Shown here in pieces: positions 31,934 to 44,907 of a stretch of DNA of 64,000 nucleotides; position 1 is the first letter of the stretch; each line of letters opens with the position of its first letter. The stretch covers positions 4,443,988-4,507,987 of the forward strand of contig NC_033640.1 in the NCBI RefSeq assembly GCF_001540865.1, given 5' to 3'. The notes beneath the pieces were generated by a model that was given only the letters and a program-made list of their open reading frames with translations, did not search any database and was not told the origin of the DNA. This stretch comes from Ananas comosus (taxonomy: Eukaryota > Streptophyta > Magnoliopsida > Poales > Bromeliaceae). The position numbers and the translations under genes were made by a program.

Positions 31934-32813
31934 AGAATTAGGCTCGAATACTATTAATAGCACCAATGAGCTTGGTGCTATTTAAGTTCTGCCGGTTGGA
32001 TTAAAGATTGCGGGTTTATGGGATGATGTGGGCCCACTAGGGTTAATGTGGAATGCGTGCTGATGAGTTATATCGAACGGGATGAAATGATAAAAAGGAG
32101 ATAAATCTAATGGCCAGAAACTGATGAGATTAAATGGTTCGTGCTATCGTAGGTATGCCCAGCTAGACTAAATAAATATAATATATATATTATATATAAT
32201 ATATATATATATTATACTGAATTGAAGCTCCTATTGCTTTTAAAAGTACCAAGTTCATTGGTGCTCTGGTAAGTTTTTATCTCTTGATTAAGGAATGTCG
32301 CCCGAGTCAAGATGATGGGTCCCCTAGGTTAAGTGCGGTGGTTGGCTTGAATAGTATAATTAGACGGTGCGTGAAAATGATCAAAGGGTAGATCTAACGG
32401 TAAAAAAATTGACACAGCACCAAATACTTGGGTACTTTACAAGCACCAGTAGCCGAAACTATTATATTTATATATATAGTGTGTGATAGTATATATATAT
32501 TATATTATTATATATATATATGTAATATAATTATATATAGTAGATTTTAGGACTGGAATTACCGGATTAATAGTAAAGACGGTCGTTTGCTATTCAAATT
32601 GTTTTAACCCTTGGTATGAAAAAATTGTAGCGGTCGGGCGATGATATTAATCGGTTTAGATTTGAGTGGCCCCCTAGGGTGAGTGGTCCTCACTGAGGTT
32701 ATTAGTATTTTATCCAATGGTAGAAATAATTAAAAGAGTTGATTCCAAAGCGCTAAAAAACTGGGGTAGACAATGAGATAAGTTTGCTACTAAAGTCATA
32801 GCCAGTCCAACTC
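31934..32813. mobile_element. MITE family N, copies 8-10
   Basis: Copies at 31934-32168, 32216-32460 and 32541-32813, each bracketed by TA-rich tracts, with recognisable cores (ggttggattaa..gtgg, cctagggt, gatctaa). Many single-base differences and indels. Confidence 0.6.
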
Positions 32814-32832
32814 TATATATATATATTAATAT

Positions 32833-33375
32833 AAGGAGTGCGGATACAGGATGCTTATGGAGAAGCGCGGATGTCGGCTCGGCTGATTCCCACTTGTTTT
32901 TCGATGTTCGACACTTTCGACGATCGGCTTCATTAGACTTGATCTAGAGTGATTTGATGAGTATCTAGAAAATAAATTTTTGCGACTTTTTTCGTATCAT
33001 TTGCTAGTGATCGAAATGGGTGCAAAAGTCAACGGCTAAAACAAAATCTTTACAAAAATATGAGTGATATACATTAAAATTTTTAGATCAGTGATTTGAT
33101 CTTGTTTTGTATATCGGGTATAAAGCAATTTTCTCATCAAAATTTTCACGGTGATTTGTGGATGACTTTCTACACCGGTTAAATTCAACCGGCGACCCAC
33201 GGCGTTAAAAGTTATTATTTTGAGCCTTCGATACACTAGACAAATGATATCGAAAATTGAAAAGTTTATTCCTAGGATACTGTTCAAATGTCATAGATAA
33301 CTCTAACGAGCTATCGTCGATTCGAAAGTACGAACAATCGAAACAACTTGGAGCAAGTCATACCAGGCACAAACT
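32833..33375. mobile_element. Long-TIR MITE family M, copy 9
   Basis: Inverted motifs ttcgacgatcggcttcattag (left) and tatcgtcgattcgaaagt (right). Subterminal dyads are eroded by indels. (TA)n at both ends. Confidence 0.7.
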
Positions 33376-33376
33376 C

Positions 33377-33423
<47 letters not shown>

Positions 33424-34576
33424 ATATATTAGATACTATAGTAGTATATATATATATATGTGTGTGTGCTGTTGGGTGGCTGTGTGTGTTGTGTGTGTAT
33501 ATAATATAATACACATATATATTATTACACAGTAATGATATATATTGACACATATAATTATTATATATACACAACATATATATATATATACACACTATAT
33601 ATATATATATATATATATAGTATATATATATATTTATATATATATATATATATGTGGTGTGTGGCTGTGTGTGTGGGTCGTGTGTGTGTGTGTGTTATAT
33701 ATATATAACATATATATATATCGACAGCATATATATATTATATATAACATTAATATATATATACACATATATATATATATTACACAATAATACTATATAT
33801 CACATATATATATATATAAACGTATATATATATACACACACATATATATATACTATATATATAATCATATATATTTATATAATATATATCTAATATACTA
33901 TATGTGTTGTGTGTGTTCTATTATAATATATGTGTATATATATGTGTGTGTATATATATGTGCGTGTTATATTAACTTATATGTGTATTATAATATATAT
34001 GGGTGTGGTATATATATATATATATGTGCGAGTTATTATATATATATGTGTATATATAATATACTATATGTGATATAGGTATATATATTATGTACATATA
34101 CATACTATACATATCTAATATGAATATATATTATATATTATATGTATATTATATATATATATATACACATATATATTTATATACACATATATATATATAT
34201 AGTATACATTCTAATATATATATATGTATATTATACATATATAATATATATACTACTATATATAATTATATATATATATATATGATGTGGGTATATATAT
34301 ATGGTGGATATATTATATATATATGTGTATATATATTATATATGTGTATATATAGTATATAGTGTATATATATACTATAATGTGCATATATATTATATAT
34401 TATATACATAATATATATATTATATATTAATATAGCAATATATATATATAGTATACATATAAGTAATATATGTTGTGACGGTGTGTGTGTGTTGTGTGTT
34501 GTGTGTGTGTGTGGTGTTGTTACTGTGTGGTGTGTGTGTGTGTGTTGTGATGTGTTGGTGTGTGTGTGTGTGGTGT
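33376..34576. repeat. 1.2-kb TA/TG/CA alternating purine-pyrimidine tract
   Basis: Almost continuous TA, TG and CA dinucleotide repeats interrupted every 20-60 bp. Alternating purine-pyrimidine sequence of this kind can adopt Z-form or cruciform structures. It lies between two family M copies. All open frames in it are repeat artefacts. Confidence 0.95.
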
Positions 34577-35126
34577 TGTAAGAACTTCTGGAAGCACAGT
34601 ACGTTCCGTGCTTTAGTTATTTTCGATGTTTCGGATTTCAAATCGACAATCGGTGTTAGATTTCGATCTAGAGATATGTTGAAGTATCTTAGAAAATAAA
34701 TTTTGCGCATTTCGATATCATCGCTGACCTAGTGATTCGAAGTGGCTCAAATAACGGCTGAAAATAAAATCATACAAAATATGATGATATGACATTAAAA
34801 TTTTAGATCAAAGTTATTGATCTTGTTTTAATATGGATATAAAAAATTTTCTATCAAAAATTCATTATGATTTGCGATATTCTACACCGTTAAAATTGCA
34901 AACGGCTCACCAACGGCCAGTTAAAATTATTGATTTTGAGCCCCTTAATCGATCACTATACAAATGATATCGAAAATCAAAAATTTATTTTTTAGCTACG
35001 TTCAAATACTCGAGATTCAACTCTAACGGTAAGTCGATGCCAAATTCGAAAGTCGTAACATCGAAAAACAAACTTTGAAGCACGGAGGGCCTCCGATGCT
35101 TCGAGAAGATACCGAGACGGCACTCC
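34577..35126. mobile_element. Long-TIR MITE family M, copy 10
   Basis: Left gaagcacagtacgttccgtgctt and right gaagcacggaggg...gcttcg dyads. Inner motifs tcaaatcgacaatcgg / cgatgccaaattcg are inverted. Confidence 0.7.
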
Positions 35127-35148
35127 ATTACTATATAATATTTATATA

Positions 35149-35732
35149 GCAGGACTTACTGTGCTCTAGGAGCACGGAGGCCTCCGTGCTCCTTAGCCTT
35201 TTTTTATGAGTGGAATATTTTCGAATCGCTGATGTGGTCCGGTTAGACTTATCTAAGGCATATGTGAAGTTCTAGAAATCAATTTTGTGATTTTTCAATA
35301 TCATTTATCCTAGCAATTGAAGATCTCAAAATCATTAACTTGTTTAACGGCTTGAAAATAAAAATCTATAAAAGTGGTGATACTTAGCACCTATAAATTT
35401 GTCGATCAAAATATTGAATCTTGTTGTAGATAGTTATAAAAAATATTGTATCAAAATTTTATCTGATTTGAATATTTCTACACCCGTTAAACAGAGAACA
35501 ACGGACAAGGATTATCGACTATTAAAAATTATTAATTTGGAATCCTTTCGATCACTAGGGTAAATGATATCAGAAAAATATGAAAATTACTTTCTAGAAA
35601 TGTTCAAATACCCTAATCAAGTTTAACGGATAGTTCACGTTATCGTCGATCTTGAAATTCCATCATCGATCACAACGTGGCTCAGGGAGCACGAGCCTTC
35701 CGTGTGTCACTGAGAGGCACAACAACCTACTC
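35149..35732. mobile_element. Long-TIR MITE family M, copy 11
   Basis: Left subterminal palindrome has the form GGAGCACGGAGGCC followed by its complement (35168-35195). The right end is similar but eroded (ggagcacgagccttccgtgtgtc). Interior as in copies 9 and 10. Confidence 0.7.
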
Positions 35733-35792
35733 TATATATGTATATATATATATAGTGAGAGAGATGCAGAGAGAGATGAGAGAGATAGAGCG

Positions 35793-36016
35793 TAGAGCTC
35801 AGAATACTCCCAAAAACACCAATGGGTTGGTTGCTTGTGAGTCTTTTGCCAGTTGATTGGAGAGATGTTGAGGTTGGATGATTGGTGGTAGGTGGTGTAG
35901 GTGCGAGAATAGTATTTTGACCAAAGCGTTATTAGTATTTTAAGGAGAAATTCCAAGGGCTAAAAACGTTAGAAGCACCAAGGGGCCTAATTACTTCCTA
36001 AAGTATTCTAGCTCTA
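35793..36016. mobile_element. MITE family N, copy 11
   Basis: Left agagctcagaatactccc, right aaagtattctagctct, with tgcttgtgagtctttt / aacgttagaagcacc inside. Related to copy 3. Confidence 0.6.
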
Positions 36017-36070
36017 ATTTTTATTTATATACTATTATACTATACTATATACTATATAGTATAGTTATAT

Positions 36071-37255
36071 GCGTCCGGCTCCTTATTTACTCATTATGAG
36101 GTACGATTGCCCTAGTATCTCATAAGTTGCTTATTTTCGGATGACTAGAGCTTCGAATCGACGATCCACCGTGTAAACGTTATTTTTGCCAGCAGTTAAA
36201 ACTTCTAAGAAATCAAATTTTTAGTAATTTTTCGTAGAATCATTTACCTTACAAATCAAGACGGTCACATGACAATTTTTAAGGCCGGTTATGCGGATAC
36301 TTGACTAGTTTAAACGGTTCAGTAAAAGAATCGGAATTTAGTTGAATTTTTGATAAGAAAATTTTATTCACTAATACGATAAAGTATCAAAACTCCGATC
36401 TTTGAATTGAAGGATCGATCGATCTTTTTTAGGAGTCGTCTCGGATTTTTCACCATCATTTTATGCGGCCATGATGGATTTATTCATGGATTTCCAAAAT
36501 TGTTACAAAATTTATTTAATTGCTAAAGTGTTCAATTGCGTAGATCATAATTTAAAGCGAGTGGATCGTTGATTGGGAAGCCTCCCTTCATTCGGAAAAC
36601 AAACTTAATGGTACGAGGGCTCTGAATATTGCATAATAGTATAGTACCCATGGGCTATATATATATACTATATATATATATATATATAGTATATAGTATA
36701 TATATATATAAGTGCGGTCTGGTATGCTTGTGGAAGACGGACGCTTCGTGTTCCAAGTTGTTTTCGATGTTCGGACTTTCGAATCGACGATCGGCTCGTT
36801 AGGACTGATCTAAAGTATTTGAAGTACTAGAAAATAAATTCAGCTGGCGATTTTTGAGTATGATTCGCCTAAGTGACGAAGTGATTACTCAAATCTCAAC
36901 GGCTTAAAATAAAACATCTTCACAAAATTGATGATATTTAATTAAAATTTATAGATCAAGTCATTGATCTTGTTTTATATGGTTAAAGAATTTTCTTATC
37001 AAAATTTATATTGATTTGGATATTTCCTACACGTTAAACTTGCAACGGATCCTCACAAAGGCCCAATTAAATTTTCTGATTTGAGCCCCTTCGATCACAG
37101 GCAACATGTATTGAAAAATCACAAATTTATTTTCTAGTACTTCAAATACTTTAAGATAACCTCTAACGGACTGATCGTGTATTCGCGAAAAGTTCGAACA
37201 TCAGAAGAACTTGGATGCGCGGAGAGCGCCGTCTGTCCACGCACAGTCTGCTTTC
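36071..37255. mobile_element. Long-TIR MITE family M, copies 12 and 13
   Basis: Copy 12 at 36071-36656 and copy 13 at 36711-37255, separated by TA repeat. Both keep the cgaatcgacgatc motif near the left end and its relatives at the right. Copy 12 has an ATGAGGTA/TATCTCAT-type subterminal dyad and copy 13 a gtggaagacgg...cttcgtgttcc one. Confidence 0.65.
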
Positions 37256-39165
37256 CAGAAGCGTACCGCACGCTCTCTCTCTGATCACACCTCCAATCCG
37301 CCAATCGTCGGAGTTCGGGTCACGTCAATAGACGCCGAACGATAGCATCTCCCCTGTCCGCCCAAGGCTCCCAACAAGTATAATAAGCAATCAACAAAGG
37401 AGATATGCAATTATACATAAGGCTTGCACGAGGGCAAGAACAATGGAAGCAAATAGCTCTAAGGTAATATATTAACCATTACATATATTTGATTACATTT
37501 TTAACAAATACAAGTAAACTACAAACTAATTACATCTTTTTTCATTCAACATAATTCTTTACATTTTTGTCATTCTCCAAAATACATGATATGTTTTCAA
37601 CTTTACAATTCTAAATCAACAAAATAAAAGTTGATACATGTAGACAAAAGGAATGACTAATTTATAAGTCCCGATGGCCACTAGCTTTGGCGCAATACTC
37701 TTGCCATGGTCCTCCGTCGCCCCGTTCGTGCTCGGACCTGTAGGATTAGTGGTGTGAGAACTACAACGAAGTTCCCAGTGGGTTCGGCAACCGACCTCGC
37801 CGACTTACCCACTAGGTCTATTCAGGCATAAGTATTTCAAAGAAATGAAAACTGTAACCAATGCTAATGCTAATACTATGCCTGCAAGAAAGATGTCAGT
37901 GGATATATAATCGAATAATGAATGCTCATGCATGCATGCTTGTTCCATACTTTACTTTGGCTTTTACCCAATCTTGCCAGTTAACCTTGTTAACCCCAAT
38001 AACTCACAACCCAAAATTTCTTAATAACGGGGGACTCGAACCACCCTAAGGACCGTCCTCTGGGGGGACTTTACCACGCCCAGTGGTGACCAACTCCGGA
38101 GCGCACCGCTCGAGGGGGAGCTACCTCCCTCAAACCAAGACTTATCGTGAGTATCAATCCAATCCTCAACTTGAGGATACATAGCCACTAGTCACAATGC
38201 CATTGTCATAATAGGTTTCTACCTATTTGTTCATGCTACTTTCCAAGTCATACTTGTCACAATGTCACTATGGTTAAACTATGTTTAACAACCAAAATTT
38301 CTCAATGACAATCATGTCTCTATTGTCAATATCACCTTTGTTTACTATTGTCAAAGTCCAAGTCTCACATTCATACAACTGTAGGGTTCTACCATACATG
38401 TCTATTATGGTTCTATCATTCTCTATATTCAACTACGTTAAAAGCATGTAATGAAATCAAACCAAGGTTCACATGTAATTTAACCCTACTATGCATGAAT
38501 GACTATACATCAATATGCTCAACGAAAAGATGAAATAGACATAAAGGGGAATCCGATAATTCCAGTGTGCACCCCCCACCTTGAGTGGTAGTAGATGAAG
38601 AATACGATGACTTCCAAACTTTACGAACGCCGAATCAGCGTCCTATAACCAAAATAGTGCCAAATTAGGCCCTATATATACAAACTATACTTAGATATTT
38701 TCGTAACGTCGAACGGAGTTGTCCAACGCGTCGGGAATACCGCCAATTAGGTTTCCAAGTGGTCAATTTGCCTCGAAAAAATTCTAGGGCAAAAGCCCCA
38801 ATTTAGGTGCCCTAACAATACCATATTCAAATTTCTCCTAGATTGATCTCTTTTCTAAGCAAATGATAGCTTAGAATCACCTAGGAAGCTCTCTTATATC
38901 ATTTCCAAGTTATTGGAACCATCCCTAGGGCATCTAACATGATCCCTAATTAATCACCATGGGAGCACCTTGAGAAACCATGGATTTTCATGTGTTCAAG
39001 GCCTCAACTAGGCTTCTAAACATGAGAGAAGCCCCAAAACCTAGAGTTCTATAGTGAAAATCCAAACCCTAGAACTATACTTGCAAAGGAACTCACCTTA
39101 GCCCTAGTCTTGCAAGTCCTCCTTGTCAGAGAGCCACAAAATCCACCAAAGCCTTCAAAACCCAC

Positions 39166-40288
39166 TGTAAGTTTTAAGGGAGCCCAAGGATCTATCTAAA
39201 TTGTATCCAACACCTAGAGGGGGGTGAATAGGTGTAATGCCCAAAAACCACAAATCTCAATGCAATAAAAAATAATGCGAAAAATAAAAATCACACCGAG
39301 ATTTATGTGGAAAAACTCCAACTTGGAGTAAAAAACCCACGGGACCAACACGTGGTAACAATCCACTAAGAATAAAAGATTACAAGGTGATTTACCGAAT
39401 CCACGGACTCAAACCTCTCTTTTATCTTCTCCGGATCTTGCGCACACCAACGAGTTGTCCACGCCCCATGTCCGAATCCACAAACGCCACATTCTGAATC
39501 CACGAAACGTCACCACTTCGAATCCACGAACCCACGATCCGAATCCACGAACCGCCTTCGTTCACGCCGAATCCACGACGCCGTTCATGAAGAGCATCAT
39601 GATTATGGTGATCCTTCGCTTAGAGTATCAATGAAAATCAGGAAAGAGATCTCCAAGCGAAGCGAAGATCAAATCGACATATAGATATGAAATTCCAATA
39701 TCTCGATTTGACCTAAAAAAGGCTAATATGTAGAAAATAGGTTTTGGACGACATCCGAGCCTCTAGGGTTTCTCAAAAATGTATTCTCATGATCCTTGAT
39801 GTGTCAGAGAACCCCAATATCTTATTTATAGACTTTAGAATCAATCGGAGTCGGATTAGAAAGTTTTCACGATTTTACAAAGTGTACCGGTACACTTTAA
39901 GCTGTCACCGGTTACACGATGACGGAACAAAAAAACTGACGAAACAGTGGAATCGGTTACATGTCGATGGCTGTACCGGTACACATTTTGTACCGGTACA
40001 CTTCTGATGCTGTACCGGTACACTTTGCAAATTTTCACCGTTTCGGATTTTGCAAAGTTCCGATACACTTTCTAATCCAGTAAATATTGATATTATGATT
40101 CTAATACCTACAACTAAATATGAATCACCATAACATGAATTAACACTTTACCTGGACATCGTGATTCACATTGTGAGTCATTTTTCAATTTCTTCGAAAT
40201 CTTGAATTCTTCGATCTTCGATGATACGCACCGATTCTTCAAGACTCCGACTCACTTCACGAAACTTACCAACACACAGGACTTAACA
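39166..40288 (-). mobile_element. Solo LTR, TGTTAGG...TTTCA family, copy 2
   Basis: Minus-strand LTR ending acttaaca at 40288 and starting tgtaagttttaa at 39166. The flanks CCCAC (39161-39165) and CCCAT (40289-40293) match 4 of 5. It has a TATAAATA box (39823-39830, minus), decamers CGAATCCACG (39475-39575) and GTACCGGTAC palindromes (39883-40025), but lacks the 66-bp unit. Confidence 0.82.
39883..40025. repeat. ACCGGT palindrome array in solo LTR copy 2
   Basis: Four perfect GTACCGGTAC palindromes plus a gtcaccggttac dyad at about 39905, the reverse complement of the variant seen in LTR C (near 13361) even though the LTR families differ. Confidence 0.88.
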
Positions 40289-40504
40289 CCCATTTCTCCA
40301 AGCTTCTTCTTCTTCTTCTTCTTTTTCTCTTTTCTTTCTTCTTTCTAGAGAGAGAATGAGAGAAATGATAGAGTGTGTGGGAGGGAGAGAATGAGAGAAA
40401 AGGCTCTCATAACCCAATTCATAACCCCACCATGGTATATTTGCATTTAGGCCCCTTAACTTTGTATCTCTCAACCTGCCCTGCCTGGGCATTTTTCGCG
40501 CAGA

Positions 40505-40745
40505 GGGACCGGTCTCTATACGGAGGACCGACCCCCGAGAGCCTTCAGCCAATTTATGCGTACGGGAACCAGTCCCTCTGGCCGGGGGACTGGTTGCATC
40601 ACGCGTCCGCCGCAACCTTCAGCTACGGGGACCAGTCCCTTCCACCAAGGACCGGTCCCCTAGAGCAACTCAGCACAGAATGGGCACTTGCCCATTTTTT
40701 TCATGCGTACGGGGACCGGTCCTTCAACTCAGGGACCGGTCCCCG
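40505..40745. repeat. GGACCGGTCC palindrome cassette
   Basis: Repeats of gggaccggtc and variants (gggaccagtccc, ggaccgaccc, aggaccggtcccc), several followed by gagag. It occupies the U3 position of the minus-strand LTR 37282-40919. Confidence 0.85.
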
Positions 40746-40919
40746 AGAGCACAAAGGCTGTAGTCTTGCAGACTTACTCCAGCTTGCTCTCGAAGACCTC
40801 TTATAATGCACTTTTGTTCTTTTTTGACACCTTCGGTCTTTCCGAAGTGTACCAACCTCGCAATTTGGTCATTTTGACTAAAGTTCGATATTTGTTTACC
40901 GAAGTTTCGGTATATTACA

Positions 40920-41343
40920 CACACTTTCTCTCTCTCTCTCTTTATATATATATGCATAATATTGATATCTATTATATATATGTATAGAATATTTATAAAT
41001 AAGAGAGAGAGAAGGAGAGAAGAGAGAGAGATGAAGAGGAGAGTATTGGGTGATTGTGATTTAGGAGTCAGCAGCCTGTATACTCCTTACTGTTCTAAAA
41101 CTATAGTTTATTAAGGTGGTTGATAAGAGAGGAGAGGGAGATATTGAGTGCAGAAATGTGTGTTCAATTTCTTCTTCTCTGATTTTCTTTATTTCAATAT
41201 CTTCTCCATGTGCTCCATTCTACACCCATCAACTTGCATGGTGGCAGTTAGTAATTACGATTCTCAGGTGTCAAGGCTGCCTTTTGTGCTCTAATAGCCA
41301 GGTAGCCCTACCCGTATATTATATATATATATTATATTATATT
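40920..41343. other. Spacer with CT, TA and GA runs
   Basis: Short microsatellites (40921-40960, 41003-41030) and otherwise unremarkable sequence. No gene supported. Confidence 0.5.
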
Positions 41344-41560
41344 AGTTGAGCTTGATACTTTTCAAGGATCTGACCATCATGCGGTGCTATTAGGTTTAAG
41401 CTTGGAGTCTACTTTTTGATTATTAATAGCCCTTTGATAAACACGTATGTACACCTACACCACTGCACCACCTACAACATCAAATCTCAACTCATCATTT
41501 CTCCATCAAGAGCTAAAAACTAAGTTATCAACCCCATGTCTTTAAAGTTTCGTAGCCTAC
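41344..41560. mobile_element. MITE family N, copy 12
   Basis: Left gttgagcttgatacttttc, right tttaaagtttcgtagcctac, with TA-rich flanks. Reverse orientation relative to copy 3. Confidence 0.55.
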
Positions 41561-41624
41561 TATAATATTATTATATATTAATTTATATATATATATATTA
41601 TATAATGTTTATATTAATATATAT

Positions 41625-42100
41625 GGAGGCTGTGTGTATTAGGAGTACGAGGATCTGTGCTCCTTAAGCCGTTTTCTTATGGATGGACTCTTTCGAATTG
41701 AACAGATCGGCTCGTTAAATGTTAAATTAGCTCGGTATTTGAAAGTTATTGAAAATAAAATGTTTGCGATTTTTCGGATCTTTACTACGACGAAAGTTTC
41801 AAAATCACGAGATGAAAATAAAAATCTCACAAAAAGTGGTGATATAGCATTAAAATTTTCGATTAGAGATATTGATCTTGCTGTAAATAGTATAAAGAAT
41901 TTTCTAGCGAAATTGCATCTGATTTGAATACTTCTACACCGTTAAACTTGCAAACGGTATATATTAACCATTAAAAATTGTTGATTTTAAACCCTTTCGA
42001 TCTCTAGATAAATGATATCGAAAAACCGTAAAAATTATTTTCTGGACACTTCAAATATGTTAAATCAAGTCTAACGGAGCCGATTATCGATTCGAAAACG
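41625..42100. mobile_element. Long-TIR MITE family M, copy 14
   Basis: Left aggagtacgaggatctgtgctcctt dyad (41640-41665) and interior matching copies 9-11. The right terminus is truncated after gccgattatcgattcgaaaacgg. Confidence 0.65.
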
Positions 42101-42114
42101 GTATATATATATAT

Positions 42115-42284
42115 CGGAAGTATAGAGGATTTGATACTTCCGACCTTTTGACCCAGGATTGAATAGTATTCTTTTAGGGTTGAGTGGTCCCCACAAGGTT
42201 GTAATATTAATCCAAAGGTTAGAAATGATCTAAGGACCAAAAAGTCAGAAACATCAGATACTCTATACTTCCAATAGCATAATA

Positions 42285-42350
<66 letters not shown>
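42115..42350. mobile_element. MITE family N, copy 13, with (CT)n-(TA)n tail
   Basis: ggaagtatagaggatttgatac at the left and gatactctatacttccaatagc at the right are inverted. A CT run of about 40 bp and a TA run follow (42292-42350). Confidence 0.7.
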
Positions 42351-42352
<2 letters not shown>

Positions 42353-42359
42353 GCATCTC

Positions 42360-44183
42360 TGCCACAGTATTTCTCCTTCTCTTTATCTTTGTCCGCTTCC
42401 TTTTAGTCCTCCATTTGAAGTATGTACGTATGTACTTGGCACGACATAATATTTAGGAGGTGCATTGCTGGTATGTCGATCCCCTCGCAGAGAAATGGAG
42501 ACACCTCTTGTTAATGCATTTGTGCACTACTATCACATATTGGCAAAATACGATCATACTCATTATGCGAGAAGAATTTTCGTAAATTAGTTAGCTTAAA
42601 TCCAAACAAACTGAAATTTAAAGAGAGAAAAAAGTAAGCCTTGATTGACTTCCGTTGCTGTTTCCTTTCTCTTCTTTTTTAAGGAAAAGTTTAAAAAAAA
42701 AAAAATCAATACGATAGAGTATGCATGCAACTAATGGCATTGCAGTCCATACAGCTAACTAACAATAAATTAAAAAAAAAACAATCTTACTTTCGCTAAA
42801 GAATTTACATTTTGAGAAATAAAAATAACAAAGAGCAAAACAATTTCCTATGTAGCTTTGCCATGATAAATTCTTTTCTTAAAAGTACTAATTTTTCAGT
42901 GTCTTCACAATTATATTTTCTAAAGAATTCGAAAGCAAATTCAACATGGCACGATCTTGCGTGAGGAAATATTGAAAAGCTGACGGGGCCAAATCTGTTT
43001 AAATAAAGTCAATTTAGACCATTTAATGCACTCAGGTGAGTTTTATTAAAATGCCCATTAACTTTAATTTGTATGCGAGTGTATGTTTTGAGCATGCAGT
43101 TCAAATTAAGAAACAAGTGGGGCGAGGAATTAATTTTGCAATCTTCGTGGTTCAATCAATATAAATAGTAAATTTTATTTCTATTATTTTGTTAAATTTT
43201 AGGACACAATATATATATATATAATATATATAATATATTATATATATATAATATTAGTTATTTATATAATGGTGTAGGGTACGTTCCTATTATCACAATA
43301 TTTTAGCCGAATAGTAGTTATTTTCTTTTGTTCTCGACCTTGCATGTTTCTCAGTTTTATACGTTGCCTTTACAACGGATTAAACCCGCTTTGAAACGTT
43401 CTTCTTAAAATTTTTGTTGCTGCTGCTTTGATTGCAACTACAAAAAAGTTGTGGTGATGCCAACCACCACCGGCAATGATATATATTGAGCAACGATTTC
43501 GTAGTAATCAAATTGTTAGATGTGGCTCGAAATTCTGTTCGTCGACTTCGATTTTGTGGCCTTGATTTTCCGACAGCTGCGGTACGACAAATTTGGAAAA
43601 AAATTTGTAAAGTAAAAATTAGATGTCTATGGTAAGTAGCAGAGGCCCAAGTCCGTTTAGGAATTTCCTTTATCTTTTGCCCAAAATGCGATTCAGCGTA
43701 TTGTACTCACAAAATTTTGTACTCTCTTTTTTATAGTGAACTTCTCTTATTTTTCGCCCGTAGTTCTTTTTTCGAAAAAGTTTTTCACATAAATCTTCGT
43801 GTTCCATTTATTTTACTGTTGCTGTGGTTTGTATACTTTACAATCACCTTTTTCGGTTTTGTTTGTGCGCAGGTTGTAACATATCAAGGTGCAGGCAATT
43901 TTATGTTACCCAGCCGGCATATATATTCTACAGATGGATAACCTATGATTAATTATGCAGCACTAATTAAAGTGCAAGCTAATTCTTTTTAATATGTGAT
44001 GATCATAATGTAACAAGAGCGTGCCAGGTTAAAAAGCTATTACCTATTGATATGCGCAAAAGAGAGGGGTCAAGGACAATCAAGTCTTGTGCTATGACGA
44101 GACCGCTGTGCTCCGAAAATAGACTCATCCGTGCAGGTGCGTATGCATGGTGGTGCGTGTCTTTGTTAGCATATACTTCATGC

Positions 44184-44190
<7 letters not shown>
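42360..44190. other. Intergenic, no gene recognised
   Basis: About 1.8 kb of mixed AT-rich sequence with a TA-rich block at 43210-43265. A short frame at 43717-43941 is hydrophobic, but it has no recognisable domain and no codon bias signal I can judge. I do not call it. Confidence 0.5.
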
Positions 44191-44236
<46 letters not shown>

Positions 44237-44237
44237 G

Positions 44238-44514
44238 TTTGGCTAAAGTATTTCTAATAGTATCAAGCACTTGGTGTTACCAAGTTAATTTTTCACCGTT
44301 ATATTATATATCCCTGTAACCATTTCCTCCTTTACTATTCAAGTAACCACTTACTTTATCATAGAGGATCATTATCATCCTGACCGCACATTCTTAGTAA
44401 CTATCCTTCTAGAAGGATGGAGACCTTCGTCCTCCAAAATCATTTTAGCTGATAGAAATTTCGAATCGATGATCGGAACCGTTAAATACGATCTAGAGTA
44501 TTTAAAGTGTCTAT
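44238..44514. mobile_element. MITE fragments: family N copy 14 and left end of family M copy 15
   Basis: 44238-44390 is a family N left part (ttggctaaagta...cagtatcaagcacttgg). 44392-44514 is a family M left terminus (ctagaaggatggagaccttcgtcct dyad, tcgaatcgatgatcggaaccg). The latter is cut by the retroelement remnant that follows. Confidence 0.55.
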
Positions 44515-44516
44515 GT

Positions 44517-44907
44517 TGGAAGCGTGATTTACTCTAACACCACTTGTTGGAAGTGTGATTTTCTCTGATACCACTTGTTGAAACTGGTATTTGTACTGAT
44601 ACCGATTATATATATAACTCAATATCTAAAATATAACAAAATAATATGGAGAAGAGATATTATGGGAGGAAGAAGATAACTAAATTAATAAGCAATTAAT
44701 TACATTATGGGTAACACCCATGCAACCGTGTTTACTATGACTTATTCATCTAATTAACCCATACCTAATTATATATAGCCATCAAATCATAACAGATGAT
44801 AAATCCAATTTTACTTTGGATAACTACAAATCTTAACTATAATCAAATAAAAGATTTAAACTTATCTCTAATTATATTTAATTAAGTTTGTATTATTATT
44901 TTCAACA
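44517..44907 (-). mobile_element. Copia-like LTR remnant with duplicated PBS and a polypurine tract
   Basis: LTR 44576-44907 reads on the minus strand TGTTGAAA...TTTCAACA, with matching 8-bp ends. Immediately right (44908-44918) is the complement of a purine tract (aagggagaa), as expected before a 3' LTR. Immediately left is the complement of a PBS (ctctgatacca), as expected after a 5' LTR. The left side is also a tandem of about 31 bp units (tgttggaagYgtgattt...), each holding a PBS-like core. One LTR flanked by both signals suggests a collapsed tandem element. Confidence 0.65.

Larger units (their letters stand above)
37282..40919 (-). mobile_element. CGTGACA-type LTR, minus strand, split by a solo LTR
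   Basis: The degraded start tgatcacacctcc at 37282 is followed by ttcgggtcacgtcaatagacgccgaac-type sequence as in other copies. It ends cggtatattaca at 40919, the same end as at 11362. The nested solo LTR 39166-40288 divides it, and about 2.5 kb remains after removal. It contains the ttcccagtgggttcgg block (37769-37785) and a GGACCGGTCC-type cassette (40505-40745) near the sense start. TSD not recognisable. Confidence 0.75.

Noticed and set aside
33311..34362. Frames encoding long Y/I/H repeats
   Set aside because: Translation of TA/TG/CA dinucleotide repeats, not proteins.
43717..43941. Small hydrophobic reading frame
   Set aside because: Composition reflects AT-rich DNA; no motif, splice context or neighbour supports a gene.
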